Shown here: positions 17,495 to 26,063 of the stretch, piece after piece | How the letters are laid out: every line of letters starts with the position of its first letter | Numbering within the stretch: position 1 is the first letter of the stretch | NCBI RefSeq assembly: GCF_049860565.1 | Contig: NZ_CP172056.1 | Location: forward strand, 1,364,001 to 1,428,000 | Source of the DNA: Desulfitobacterium_A nosdiversum | Lineage (GTDB): Bacteria; Bacillota; Desulfitobacteriia; Desulfitobacteriales; Desulfitobacteriaceae | Direction: 5' to 3' | DNA: 64,000 bases | The notes under the pieces: model-generated | The model's input: the letters and a program-made list of their open reading frames with translations, nothing else | What the model was told of the DNA's origin: nothing | The model's database searches: none | Position numbers and translations under genes: made by a program

Positions 17495-18181
17495 TTGGCA
17501 TTAACAGAGCATTTAGCGCTTAAAGGGACTCGGGACGGGCTGGTATTATACCTTGATCCTGAGGCGGATTTTTCCGTTTTGATGGATGAACTCCAAATAC
17601 TTCTCGGAGAATCTGAACACTTTCTCCAAGGGGCTGCGGTCCGGTGCTATGGGGGAGACAAAGTACTCACTCCAGAGCAAAAAGAGGAATTAAGACTTGC
17701 CCTTGCACAAAGCAGATTGACTCTTGCGGGGTGGTTGACGGCAGATGAGGTTTATCATGCGAGTCGTACTTCAGCCCCTGTTAATCAGGAATCAGAAAAA
17801 ACACGGGTGTGGGATGAAGGGATGGTTGAAGGTTCCTGTTTATTTGTTGAGCGGACGCTTCGTTCAGGAGCAAGTATTCAATTTGACGGACATGTTGTGG
17901 TTATTGGAGACGTAAATCCTGGAGCAGAAATAATTGCAACCGGAAATATCGTCGTAATGGGTTCGCTTCGCGGGGTTGCTCATGCCGGAGCAACGGGAGA
18001 GCGAAAAGCGACAGTCAGTGCATATCATCTTGCACCGACTCAATTAAGAATAGCAGATCTCGTTGCACGTTCACCTGAAGTAACGGAAGGTTGGCGCGGC
18101 CCTGAAATCGCAAAAATTAAGGAAAGCCAGCTTATCGTTGAAGGTGTACAAATGACGGGACTGAGAGGTAAAGGAAGATAA
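17495..18181 (+). CDS. minC: Septum site-determining protein MinC
   Basis: 228-residue FtsZ-assembly inhibitor. The N-terminal domain is divergent; the C-terminal MinC_C beta-helix (about 110-205) is clear, with VERTLRSGASIQFDGHVVV, GDVNPGAEIIATGNIVVMG and SLRGVAHAGATG. It binds MinD and blocks Z-ring assembly away from midcell. TTG 17495 lies 9 bases after GGGGG. It heads minC-minD-minE. Confidence 0.92.
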   Translation: MALTEHLALKGTRDGLVLYLDPEADFSVLMDELQILLGESEHFLQGAAVRCYGGDKVLTPEQKEELRLALAQSRLTLAGWLTADEVYHASRTSAPVNQESEKTRVWDEGMVEGSCLFVERTLRSGASIQFDGHVVVIGDVNPGAEIIATGNIVVMGSLRGVAHAGATGERKATVSAYHLAPTQLRIADLVARSPEVTEGWRGPEIAKIKESQLIVEGVQMTGLRGKGR

Positions 18182-18236
18182 AACTTACTTTGGTGATAGT
18201 ATATACAAAAACATTTTTTGAAAGGTAGGTTTAAAC

Positions 18237-19031
18237 ATGGGAGAAGTTATTGTCGTGACCTCGGGAAAAGGAGGAGTTGGCAAAACAACCACTTCGGCTA
18301 ATATTGGAACAGGTCTCGCAGCGACAGGGCATAAAGTGGTTTTGGTGGATACAGATATCGGATTGCGGAATCTTGATGTAGTTATGGGTCTCGAGAACAG
18401 GATCGTTTATGATATTGTTGATGTAACCAGCGGAAACTGCCGTCTAAAACAAGCCTTGATCAAGGACAAGCGTTTCGAAAATCTATATCTCCTGCCTGCC
18501 GCGCAAACAAAAGATAAAACTGCAGTTAATCCGGACCAAATGAAGGTTTTGGCAGAGGAACTGAAAAAAGAATATGACTATGCGATCATTGATTGTCCTG
18601 CAGGTATTGAACAGGGTTTCCGAAATGCTATCGCAGGAGCAGATCGTGCTATTGTCGTTACGACACCGGAAGTAAGTGCAGTTCGTGATGCCGATCGGAT
18701 TATTGGTTTATTGGAAGCAGCTGATCTTCGAAATCCGCGTTTGATCATCAATCGGATTCGTCCGCAAATGGTTAAACGCGGTGATATGATGGATATATCC
18801 GATATTATGGATATTCTTGCTATTGATTTGATCGGGGTTGTTCCTGACGATGAGAGTATTGTTATCTCAACAAACCGTGGCGAACCTGCGGTTATGGACC
18901 ATTCTTCTCATGCAGGGGAAGCTTATCGCCGCATTACGCGCAGAATTCAAGGAGAAGAGGTTCCATTGATGAATCTTGATGCACCTGAAGGTTTCATGGA
19001 TAAAATCAGGAAAATTTTGGGGATGCGCTAA
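18237..19031 (+). CDS. minD: Septum site-determining ATPase MinD
   Basis: 264-residue ParA/MinD ATPase that binds the membrane as an ATP dimer and recruits MinC and MinE. The deviant Walker A motif GKGGVGKTT is at the N-terminus, followed by VDTDIGLRNLDVVMGLENR and IDCPAGIEQGFRNA (Walker B region). The C-terminus FMDKIRKILGM is an amphipathic membrane-targeting helix. AAAGGTAGG precedes the ATG. Full length. Confidence 0.96.
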   Translation: MGEVIVVTSGKGGVGKTTTSANIGTGLAATGHKVVLVDTDIGLRNLDVVMGLENRIVYDIVDVTSGNCRLKQALIKDKRFENLYLLPAAQTKDKTAVNPDQMKVLAEELKKEYDYAIIDCPAGIEQGFRNAIAGADRAIVVTTPEVSAVRDADRIIGLLEAADLRNPRLIINRIRPQMVKRGDMMDISDIMDILAIDLIGVVPDDESIVISTNRGEPAVMDHSSHAGEAYRRITRRIQGEEVPLMNLDAPEGFMDKIRKILGMR

Positions 19032-19060
19032 GTGCCTGGCACAGAGAGGAGGAATAGGCC

Positions 19061-19336
19061 ATGTTAGAGTTTATTAACAGGATGCTCGGTAAGGAGAGTG
19101 CTTCGAAGAATATTGCGAAAGAGCGCTTGCGGCTTGTCCTCGTACATGACCGAGCCAGTATTTCACCGCAGATGTTAAATCAGCTTAAAGAGGATTTAAT
19201 AAAGGTTATTTCTAATTATATGGAGATTGATGAATCAGCCCTGGAGGTTAACCTCAGCCAGGATGACCGTGAAGTTGCCTTGGTCGCGAACATTCCGGTA
19301 GTTCGGATGAAGAGGGATTATGCGGCTAAAGGCTAG
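19061..19336 (+). CDS. minE: Cell division topological specificity factor MinE
   Basis: 91-residue MinE. The N-terminal FINRMLGKESASKNIAKERL is the membrane/MinD-binding segment and RLRLVLVHDRA the contact region; the C-terminal half is the dimerisation domain. MinE stimulates MinD ATPase and drives pole-to-pole oscillation in rods. Its presence beside MinC and MinD means this organism has the E. coli-type system rather than only DivIVA/MinJ as in Bacillus. Confidence 0.93.
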   Translation: MLEFINRMLGKESASKNIAKERLRLVLVHDRASISPQMLNQLKEDLIKVISNYMEIDESALEVNLSQDDREVALVANIPVVRMKRDYAAKG

Positions 19337-19428
19337 GAAATATTGGATACTATAAATAAAATAAATGATATCTTACAGGGGTTGCCTTGCTAAAATGGGG
19401 TGATCCTTTTTAAATCATAAGCCCCTTA

Positions 19429-19437
19429 TGTTATAAT
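19429..19437 (+). promoter_or_regulatory. Extended -10 promoter upstream of rodA
   Basis: TGT followed by a consensus TATAAT (19432-19437), about 33 bases before the rodA start. No good -35 is seen. Confidence 0.5.
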
Positions 19438-19469
19438 GAGAAACAAGAACTATAAAGGGGTATTTATCT

Positions 19470-20633
19470 ATGCTTGATCGACGAACCTTTAAGAATCTTG
19501 ATTTTCTTTTTGTTTTTTTTCTTCTGCTGCTTTTGGGTGCAAGTCTCTTAGTTTTAAGTACGGCATCCCTGAATGTCATCAAATCTCAACCTTATTTTTA
19601 TGTCAAGGCTCAGGCGATGTGGATTGCGACGGGGATTGTTATTGCTGTTATTGTAGCAGCGATTGATTATCAAAAATTCAGGCGGTTCAGCTGGTGGATC
19701 TATGGATTGAATCTTGCTTTACTGGCTGCTGTGTTTGCTTTTGGAACTGCTGCTAAAGGGGCACAGCGCTGGATTCCGGTAACAGCAAGTTTTAACATTC
19801 AACCTTCCGAATTTGCCAAAGTCTTTATCATCATTACTCTGGCTGATTTCTTAGCAAAACGGCAGGGTAAATTAAACCGCTTTCGTGACTTCATTCCACC
19901 TTTTTTATTCGTAGCTGTCCCTATGGCGCTTATTTTTAAACAGCCTGATTTAGGGACAACCTTAGTTATTGCTGCTATTTTTGTTGGGATGATGTTTATC
20001 GCAGGGGCTAACCCTTGGAAGTTTGGAGGATTATTGCTGGGAGGAGCTTTAATCGTAGGAGTTGCACTTTGGCTCCATTTTTCTACGAATTTACCCGGCT
20101 TTTTAAAATTTGTCCAAGGCCTTCCGTTGCCGATGAAGGATTACCAACTGAAACGGTTGACTATTTTTATGAATCCTATGGCGGATACCTCGGGAGATGG
20201 ATATCATATTATCCAATCGATCTGGGCTATTGGCTCCGGCGGCCTGTGGGGCAAGGGATATCGACAAGGAACTCAAGGTCAGCTCAATTTTTTGCCTGAA
20301 CATCACACCGATTTTATCTTTTCGGTTATCGGTGAAGAGTTTGGGTTTATTGGGACAATCACCTTACTGTTTCTATTTGCAATCTTTTTGCTTAGGGCGA
20401 TCAGCATTGCTATGAAATCAAAAGACCTACACGGCATGCTTGTGGGTTCGGGAGTCGTGTGCATGTTTGTCTTTCATATTCTTGTCAATATCGGGATGAC
20501 TTCCGGGATAATGCCGGTTACAGGCATTCCGCTTCCGTTAATCAGTTACGGCGGCAGTACGATGTGGACTAATATGGCTGGAGTAGGACTTTTGCTCAGC
20601 ATTAATTTAAGGCGACAGCGACTGATGTTCTAA
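19470..20633 (+). CDS. rodA: SEDS peptidoglycan polymerase RodA
   Basis: 387-residue SEDS-family membrane glycosyltransferase with about ten helices, polymerising lipid II during elongation together with PBP2. Family motifs include AAKGAQRWIPVTASFNIQPS, the FKQPDLGTTLVIAAIF segment with the catalytic-site Asp, the loop NFLPEHHTDFIFSVIGEEFG, and PLPLISYGGSTMWTNMAGVG. Its position beside mre/min genes favours RodA over FtsW. ATG 19470 is preceded by AAAGGGG. A strong terminator follows. Confidence 0.93.
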   Translation: MLDRRTFKNLDFLFVFFLLLLLGASLLVLSTASLNVIKSQPYFYVKAQAMWIATGIVIAVIVAAIDYQKFRRFSWWIYGLNLALLAAVFAFGTAAKGAQRWIPVTASFNIQPSEFAKVFIIITLADFLAKRQGKLNRFRDFIPPFLFVAVPMALIFKQPDLGTTLVIAAIFVGMMFIAGANPWKFGGLLLGGALIVGVALWLHFSTNLPGFLKFVQGLPLPMKDYQLKRLTIFMNPMADTSGDGYHIIQSIWAIGSGGLWGKGYRQGTQGQLNFLPEHHTDFIFSVIGEEFGFIGTITLLFLFAIFLLRAISIAMKSKDLHGMLVGSGVVCMFVFHILVNIGMTSGIMPVTGIPLPLISYGGSTMWTNMAGVGLLLSINLRRQRLMF

Positions 20634-20653
20634 CTTAAAATACAAGATATAAG

Positions 20654-20686
20654 AAAGGCCGGAAGCATTATGCTTTCGGCCTTTTT
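20654..20686. terminator. Bidirectional terminator between rodA and the merR-type gene
   Basis: A 14-bp stem (20654-20667 with 20671-20684, one G-U) encloses a three-base loop. A T run follows on the + strand and an A-rich flank precedes it, so it can serve both converging genes. Confidence 0.85.
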
Positions 20687-20702
20687 GCAAAAAAATTAAG
20701 TT

Positions 20703-21635
20703 TTAATCAGCAAATTCTATTTTCCCTTTATCATCGACTTTAACGTTTAGTAATTTAATATAATTGTTCATGGCGTTAGTGTATTCGCAATAGTCTTCAC
20801 TGAGTATTTTTAAGTTCTCAGTAAATTTTTCATAATAGTTAATATTCTTCATTTGTTCCTTCAAGGTTTTGTCTATTCTAAAAGTTTTTTGCCATGACGA
20901 TTGCATATCAGCATCACTATTCAGCCTTTCTATAAACTCTAGGAATTGTTTCTTTTCATCAAGAAGTTCCTCATCTTTTATTCCAATCCATTTTTTTGCA
21001 TTTTTTATAGAAACATTCTCATATTTTTCCATATCTTCGTCGGTTAAATTTTTATATATCTCTTTCATTTCTTCAGGATACTCAATACTCTCAACTTCAT
21101 CTAAAAATTCAACCAAATTGAGCCAGGCATCCTCTTTTTCTTTTGTATCTATAGGAGAATTTAAAAAAGGGGCATAATGAATTACTAGCATTTTACCAAA
21201 GTTTCCAGGGAAAATACGTTTTAACTGTCTTTTCATAAATCCTTCTCTTTCTCGATCATCCATTTCTAAGCACTTATTTAAAAATAATAAATGTTTAGTT
21301 AATTCAATATTGGAATCGTTAGTGCTTTTTAAGCAAGACATTATGATATTCTTGCTTTTTCCGAGTCTATTTATTTTATCATTTATACTTATTAAGTGTT
21401 GTTCTAACTTGTCTTTTAACATTTCGGGCTTAACTATTATATCTTTAATTAGTTTAATGGGTACATCCAATTGTCTTAGAACAGATATCTGTACCAATTT
21501 ATCAACATCGCTTTGTGAATACTCCCGATAGTTGTTTTCTGGATTGACTTGGGGCTTTATTAACCCCTCTTCCTCATAATAGTTTATTGCTTTCTTAGTA
21601 AGCGTTGTAATCTTCATGACTTCACTTATCTTCAT
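20703..21635 (-). CDS. MerR-family transcriptional regulator with a long helical C-terminal domain
   Basis: 310-residue regulator. Residues 1-70 are a MerR winged helix (MKISEVMKITTLTKKAINYY, EEEGLIKP, NNYREYSQSDVDKLVQIS), followed by the dimerisation helix and a 200-residue helical, charged, low-cysteine C-terminal domain that I do not recognise. The start at 21635 is chosen because a GGAGGG site (21643-21648) precedes it; the frame extends 10 codons further. It is more AT-rich than its neighbours and breaks the rodA-spoIVFA order, so it was probably inserted. The upstream dyad in a 19-base spacer suggests autoregulation. Target and ligand unknown. Confidence 0.8.
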   Translation of the reverse strand: MKISEVMKITTLTKKAINYYEEEGLIKPQVNPENNYREYSQSDVDKLVQISVLRQLDVPIKLIKDIIVKPEMLKDKLEQHLISINDKINRLGKSKNIIMSCLKSTNDSNIELTKHLLFLNKCLEMDDREREGFMKRQLKRIFPGNFGKMLVIHYAPFLNSPIDTKEKEDAWLNLVEFLDEVESIEYPEEMKEIYKNLTDEDMEKYENVSIKNAKKWIGIKDEELLDEKKQFLEFIERLNSDADMQSSWQKTFRIDKTLKEQMKNINYYEKFTENLKILSEDYCEYTNAMNNYIKLLNVKVDDKGKIEFAD

Positions 21636-21656
21636 TACAAATCCCTCCTGTACAAA

Positions 21657-21687
21657 ACTATACACTAATACCTAAGGGAACAGTAAA
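21657..21687 (-). promoter_or_regulatory. MerR-type promoter with 19-base spacer and dyad
   Basis: On the minus strand, TTTACT (21687-21682) and TATAGT (21662-21657) are separated by 19 bases. The spacer is almost filled by the imperfect dyad at 21664-21684 (7 of 10 pairs). A long spacer with a central dyad is the hallmark of MerR-activated promoters. Only the regulator gene itself lies downstream. Confidence 0.55.
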
Positions 21688-21816
21688 GTGCAAATATCTT
21701 TAATCGTGAATTGCAGTTCAACTTTATTTTAATCTAACAGGAATGAAGGGAAGTTCTTTTTTTTTACCCCGAAGCATAAAAATTAGCAAGTGTACGAGCT
21801 AAGGGGTGTGGATAGG

Positions 21817-22569
21817 ATGAATCCGTTTGAACGTTGGGATGATTGGGAATGGGAAAAAGCGGCGCAGGAATTAGGCCGTGAGCGGGGAACAAAATACCAA
21901 GATTGGCCGGTAAAACGAAATGCTACGAAAAGGTCTAAAAAAGAGCTTCTTTATTCATGGAATGGGACGCAAAAAAAGGCAGCTCTTTCGGTCGTATTTT
22001 TTCTCCTGCTTTTTTTCGCCTCGAAAGGAGAAGACATTCTTTCTAAATCCATTTATGACATTTATAAAGGAACGGTCAAAAATGGCGATATGTATGCCAT
22101 GATGAACGGAATGGCTAAAGAAGCGATGGGAATTGGGTCCGGAGGCGTAAAAGCAACTCCGGTAGATGCACAAATGAAAGGAAAGTTTGTTCCGCCTCTT
22201 TCGGGGCCGGTAACTGCAGCTTTTGGAACAACAGATAGTCAAGGTAAAGGAAGTATTCATAACGGGATTGATATTGGGAGTGCTTTAGGGATTCCTGTAG
22301 TTTCTCCATATAAAGGGGTTGTGACACAAGTAGGGGAAGATCCTCAATTGGGTCGGTTAGTTAAACTGGATTTTTCGGATGGATGGACAGCTGTGTTGGC
22401 TAATCTCGGTGATGTCAGCGTGCAAAAAGGGCAGGCGGTTAAGGCAGGTGATGTTGTCGGAACCGTTGGACTCTCCGCCCCCCTTAAAAAACCGTGGCTT
22501 CATTTTGAATTGCGTAAGGATGGTCAACCCGTAAATCCTATGCCTTACCTCACATCAACAGCAAAGTAA
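21817..22569 (+). CDS. spoIVFA: SpoIVFA-like membrane protein with degenerate M23 domain
   Basis: 250-residue protein: cytoplasmic N-terminus, one membrane helix (about residues 46-66, AALSVVFFLLLFFAS), then an M23/LytM fold at about 125-245. HNGIDIG retains the first His and Asp zinc ligands, but the usual HxH of HLHFE reads PWLHFEL, so one ligand is missing and the domain is probably not catalytic. It is followed by the SpoIVFB-like protease, as in Bacillus, where SpoIVFA holds SpoIVFB inactive during sigma-K control. ATG 21817 was chosen; other in-frame starts upstream lack a site. The symbol rests largely on context. Confidence 0.75.
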   Translation: MNPFERWDDWEWEKAAQELGRERGTKYQDWPVKRNATKRSKKELLYSWNGTQKKAALSVVFFLLLFFASKGEDILSKSIYDIYKGTVKNGDMYAMMNGMAKEAMGIGSGGVKATPVDAQMKGKFVPPLSGPVTAAFGTTDSQGKGSIHNGIDIGSALGIPVVSPYKGVVTQVGEDPQLGRLVKLDFSDGWTAVLANLGDVSVQKGQAVKAGDVVGTVGLSAPLKKPWLHFELRKDGQPVNPMPYLTSTAK

Positions 22570-22588
22570 TATTTGAGGAGGCGGCAGA

Positions 22589-23464
22589 GTGGAAATATTT
22601 CAGATTAAAGGACTTAGTATTAGAGTCCATCCGACGTTTTTGCTCGTTTTACTTGCCTATGGGATCCTGGGACTGATAACCCAGGCTCTTTTAATCTTCG
22701 CCCTGGTCATTGGGCATGAGTTAGCTCACTTGCTTACGGCTAAGGCGTATGGATTTAAGGTGGTAGGATTGGAGATTTTCCCCTTTGGCGGGGCTGCTTA
22801 CTGTGATGACCTATTTGAAGGGCGAAAAATAGAAGAAAGCATTATGGCAGTAGCGGGTCCATTATTTAATTTCCTATTGTTGTTTGCCGCTCAGGCAATT
22901 CGATGGCAAGGGTATTGGTCGGGAGGAAGCAGTGAAGAGTTTATACGTATCAACTTTTGGTTAGCCGCCTTTAATTTGCTGCCGCTGCTTCCCTTAGACG
23001 GGGGACGTATCGTACGAGCACTTTTTTCGGATGTTTTTGGTTTTGTGCGTACTACAAAAGTACTTGCCCGTTGCGGTCAAGCCTTTGGCATTATTTTAAT
23101 TATTCTGGGATTGATTTTTGCGGGAAAAGGAAATTCTATGGAAGGGATCATTACACTCTTCCTATTGGCCGGTTTTTTCTTGCTTTCAGGCAATAAGGAA
23201 ATTGCTTCCGCGCGAATTACCTTTTTGCGTCAGCTCACGCGTAAAAAGGAAGAACTACTGAGCAAAGGTTTTATGAAGAGCAAAGTTCTTACAGCTTACA
23301 CTGAAACGCCACTTATTCGGATAATTGAAGAACTTACACCCGACCGCTATGCTCTCATTCATTTACCGGGCAAGGAGTTTCAGGTGGAGAGGACACTGAC
23401 GGAGACCGAGGTTGTGGAGGGCATGATGAGGCATGGAATTCATTATCCTGTCGGGAAGCTTTGA
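22589..23464 (+). CDS. spoIVFB: M50 site-2 protease, SpoIVFB-like
   Basis: 291-residue intramembrane zinc metalloprotease. The zinc motif HELAH lies in VIGHELAHLLTAKAYGFKV and the third ligand in LLPLLPLDGGRIVRALF. About five membrane helices are followed by a soluble CBS-like C-terminal region of about 80 residues. SpoIVFB cleaves pro-sigma-K in the mother cell. The GTG follows GAGGAGGCGG and sits 19 bases after the spoIVFA-like stop, so the two form one operon. Confidence 0.88.
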   Translation: MEIFQIKGLSIRVHPTFLLVLLAYGILGLITQALLIFALVIGHELAHLLTAKAYGFKVVGLEIFPFGGAAYCDDLFEGRKIEESIMAVAGPLFNFLLLFAAQAIRWQGYWSGGSSEEFIRINFWLAAFNLLPLLPLDGGRIVRALFSDVFGFVRTTKVLARCGQAFGIILIILGLIFAGKGNSMEGIITLFLLAGFFLLSGNKEIASARITFLRQLTRKKEELLSKGFMKSKVLTAYTETPLIRIIEELTPDRYALIHLPGKEFQVERTLTETEVVEGMMRHGIHYPVGKL

Positions 23465-23499
23465 TCTCAGGCGATTTTAGAAGAGATGAAAGAGGCCTT

Positions 23500-23735
23500 T
23501 TGTTATCTATTCAGGCGGGGCGTTCGCCGACCGAACTAAGATTTAAACTCGGATTTTGGGAGGGGTACCTGCCAAAATCGCCATCCTTGGCTCTGTTGGC
23601 AGCAGAGCCCGTCCATGGGCTCTGCCCCGCTGAAGCTTCTGTCCCCGAGTTTAAATCAAGTTCGGTAACGTCTCACTTGAAAGCCTTCATAGCTAACAAA
23701 AGGCTCTTTCGGGTCCTTGAAAACTACGAGAAAAA
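23500..23735 (+). repeat. Intergenic hairpin repeat, copy R2 (left arm of an inverted pair)
   Basis: It matches the reverse complement of 23835-24060 along most of its length: GGCGTTCGCCGA-type start, GCCAAAATCGCCATCC, GGCTCTGTTGGC, CCCGCTGAAG, and AAGCCTTCAT...AAAAGGCT near the end. Its core is a 9-bp hairpin, GCAGAGCCC-gtccat-GGGCTCTGC (23602-23625). The open frame 23461-23874 over it has no ribosome binding site and is probably not a gene. Confidence 0.7.
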
Positions 23736-23834
23736 GCAATTGCCTTGCCTTGTGGCAAGGAGCGGACTTGGAGATTATAAATTAAGCCTACTGAAAATCT
23801 TTGGCATATCAGTATTATTTATTAGAATACCTGA

Positions 23835-24060
23835 AAGCTTCAGAGAAAGCCTTTTAGCAGGAATGAAGGCTTGAAGAGAGCCGCCACCAAACTTGACGAA
23901 AACTCGATCAAAGACTTCAGCGGGGTGGCTCACATGGAAGTGAGCCACCGCCAACAGAGCCATGGATGGCGATTTTGGCGGGAACCCCATCCCGAGAAAA
24001 CGAGTTTGAGTCCTAGTTTGATCGGCGAACGCCATCGCCTGAATGGATGCTAAAAGGCTA
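23835..24060 (-). repeat. Intergenic hairpin repeat, copy R3 (right arm, inverted)
   Basis: Reverse-oriented copy of R2. The core hairpin has a different stem, GGTGGCTCAC with GTGAGCCACC (23924-23933 with 23940-23949), but the same kind of loop and the same flanks. The open frame on the minus strand at 23775-24089 shows short similarity to the one across R2 (both contain a KSPSxALLA-type run), which only reflects the shared DNA. Confidence 0.7.
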
Positions 24061-24140
24061 TCTCCAAGATTTCTTCGATGTAATTCCAAAGCATTTAAAA
24101 ACTCTCAGAACCTTGCTTTGCCGCCTGCAAATCGCCTTGC

Positions 24141-24169
24141 TGGAATAATCAGACGAGCTGTGCTATAAT
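24141..24169 (+). promoter_or_regulatory. Promoter of the radical SAM operon
   Basis: TGC plus consensus TATAAT (24164-24169), with TGGAAT (24141-24146) as a weak -35 at 17 bases. It lies about 37 bases before the start codon, beyond the repeat pair. Confidence 0.6.
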
Positions 24170-24206
24170 ATCTAATTACAACGAAACAAGGAGGCACATT
24201 TTCAGC

Positions 24207-26063
24207 ATGAGTGACGTTACCGCGGCAGATATCCGAAAGCAGGTTGAGATCTTCTTGCCAAAGGTACTGAAGCCGAGCCGATATTTAGGGTCTGAGTGGA
24301 ATTCAATTCACAAAGACTGGGAAAAAACAACAGTTCATATGGCCTTTGCTTTCCCGGATGTGTATGAGGTTGGAATGTCTCACTTAGGAACCCGGATTCT
24401 TTATGCTCTTGGTAATTCAAAGGAGAATTTTCTCTGCGAACGGGTTTTCGCGCCATGGATCGATATGGAGGAGAAAATGCGCGAGAAGAACATACCTCTT
24501 TACGCATTAGAATCTTTTCGCCCCATCCGCGAATTCGATGTCGTGGGATTTACGCTTCAATATGAGATGAGCTTTACAAATATTTTAAACATGCTGGATC
24601 TTGCAGGAATTCCCCTACGGGCTAAAGATCGCGGACCGGAGCATCCATGGATTATTGCGGGCGGGCCTTGTGCCTTCAATCCAGAACCCCTGGCACCGTT
24701 TATCGACTTCTTTATGCTGGGTGAAGCGGAAGAAACGCTGCCTGAGCTCCTTCAACTTTTTGAAGAGCAAAAGAAAAACCCGGTTTCGCGTGAAGAGTTC
24801 CTCTTAAAGACCGCTAAAATTCAAGGGGCTTATGTTCCGGAGTTTTATGAAGTTCAGTATAAATCGGATGGACGGCTGGAAAAGATTGTTGCTGATTCTA
24901 GAGTTCCGAAAACAGTTGAAAAAGCGATTGTCCATAATCTTGATGAAGCCTTTTTCCCGACTGATCCGATCGTACCTTATATGGAGATCGTGCATGATCG
25001 GATGATGCTGGAGGTTATGAGAGGCTGTTCGAGAGGCTGCCGTTTCTGCCAAGCAGGGATGATCTATCGCCCGGTCCGTGAGCGTTCTCCGGAAACACTG
25101 ATGCGCCAAACGGAAGAACTCGTTAAATCCACAGGCTATGAAGAGATTTCTTTGACTTCTCTTTCAACTGGAGACTATACCTGTGTTCAGCCTTTGATTC
25201 ATGGAATTTTAGATAAATACAGCGCTGAAAAAGTGAGCGTTTCACTTCCTTCGTTAAGATTGGATTCTTTTGGTGTAGGCCTTGCTCGAGAGGTTCAAAA
25301 GGTCCGAAAATCTGGGTTAACCTTTGCGCCTGAAGCGGGAACCCAACGCCTTCGTGATGTCATCAATAAAGGGGTTACCGAAGAAAATCTTATACAGGCT
25401 GCAGAATCTGCTTTTAAGGCAGGGTGGTCTACAATCAAGCTTTACTTTATGATCGGATTGCCGACGGAAACACAGGAAGATATTGACGGAATAGCCTCCC
25501 TGGCCAAAAAAGTGGCAGAGTTAGGGACAAAACTGGGCAGACGTAATGTTAAAGTGACGGTTTCAACCAGTTCTTTTGTTCCAAAGGGACATACTCCCTT
25601 CCAGTGGGAGCCTCAGGAAGGGATGGCTTCGCTCGAACAAAAGCAGCACTATTTAAAGGAAAAGCTCAGAGATCGACGCATCAAATACAATTATCACGAT
25701 GTTAAAACAAGTTACCTTGAAGCCGTTTTTGCTAAAGGCGACCGCAGACTGGCCGATTCTCTGGAATGGGCGTTCAAAAATGGATGCAAGTTTGACGGTT
25801 GGGCTGAGCATTTTAAATATGATACCTGGTTAGAGAGCTTTAAGACCCTCGGTTTAGATCCTCATTTTTACGCAAACCGAGCGACTGATTATGACGATGT
25901 TCTCCCTTGGGATCACTTGGAAAGCGGGGTAACCAAAAGGTTCCTTATCACAGAACATCGGAGAGCATTACAGGAAGCTAGAACTTTGGATTGCAGATAT
26001 GAAGATTGCACTGGGTGTGGAATTTGCCCAGGCAGAGGGGTCCAGATTGATTTGAAAGGGTGA
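24207..26063 (+). CDS. TIGR03960-type B12-binding radical SAM protein
   Basis: 618-residue radical SAM protein of the family that is always paired with a DUF2344 protein in Clostridia. A B12-binding-like N-terminal region (about 40-190) precedes the radical SAM core, with the 4Fe-4S motif in RGCSRGCRFCQAGMIYR (CxxxCxxC). The C-terminus carries a cysteine cluster, DCTGCGICPGRG, which may bind another metal centre. The reaction is unknown; tRNA or ribosome modification has been suggested because of frequent linkage to RNase G and rplU, as here. It overlaps the next gene by 4 bases. Confidence 0.88.
   Translation: MSDVTAADIRKQVEIFLPKVLKPSRYLGSEWNSIHKDWEKTTVHMAFAFPDVYEVGMSHLGTRILYALGNSKENFLCERVFAPWIDMEEKMREKNIPLYALESFRPIREFDVVGFTLQYEMSFTNILNMLDLAGIPLRAKDRGPEHPWIIAGGPCAFNPEPLAPFIDFFMLGEAEETLPELLQLFEEQKKNPVSREEFLLKTAKIQGAYVPEFYEVQYKSDGRLEKIVADSRVPKTVEKAIVHNLDEAFFPTDPIVPYMEIVHDRMMLEVMRGCSRGCRFCQAGMIYRPVRERSPETLMRQTEELVKSTGYEEISLTSLSTGDYTCVQPLIHGILDKYSAEKVSVSLPSLRLDSFGVGLAREVQKVRKSGLTFAPEAGTQRLRDVINKGVTEENLIQAAESAFKAGWSTIKLYFMIGLPTETQEDIDGIASLAKKVAELGTKLGRRNVKVTVSTSSFVPKGHTPFQWEPQEGMASLEQKQHYLKEKLRDRRIKYNYHDVKTSYLEAVFAKGDRRLADSLEWAFKNGCKFDGWAEHFKYDTWLESFKTLGLDPHFYANRATDYDDVLPWDHLESGVTKRFLITEHRRALQEARTLDCRYEDCTGCGICPGRGVQIDLKG

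Noticed and set aside
23461..24089. Open frames of 137 codons (+) and 104 codons (-) between the spoIVFB-like gene and the radical SAM gene
   Set aside because: Their resemblance to each other is explained by the inverted DNA repeat. No ribosome sites, and the hairpin stems would be inside the proteins.
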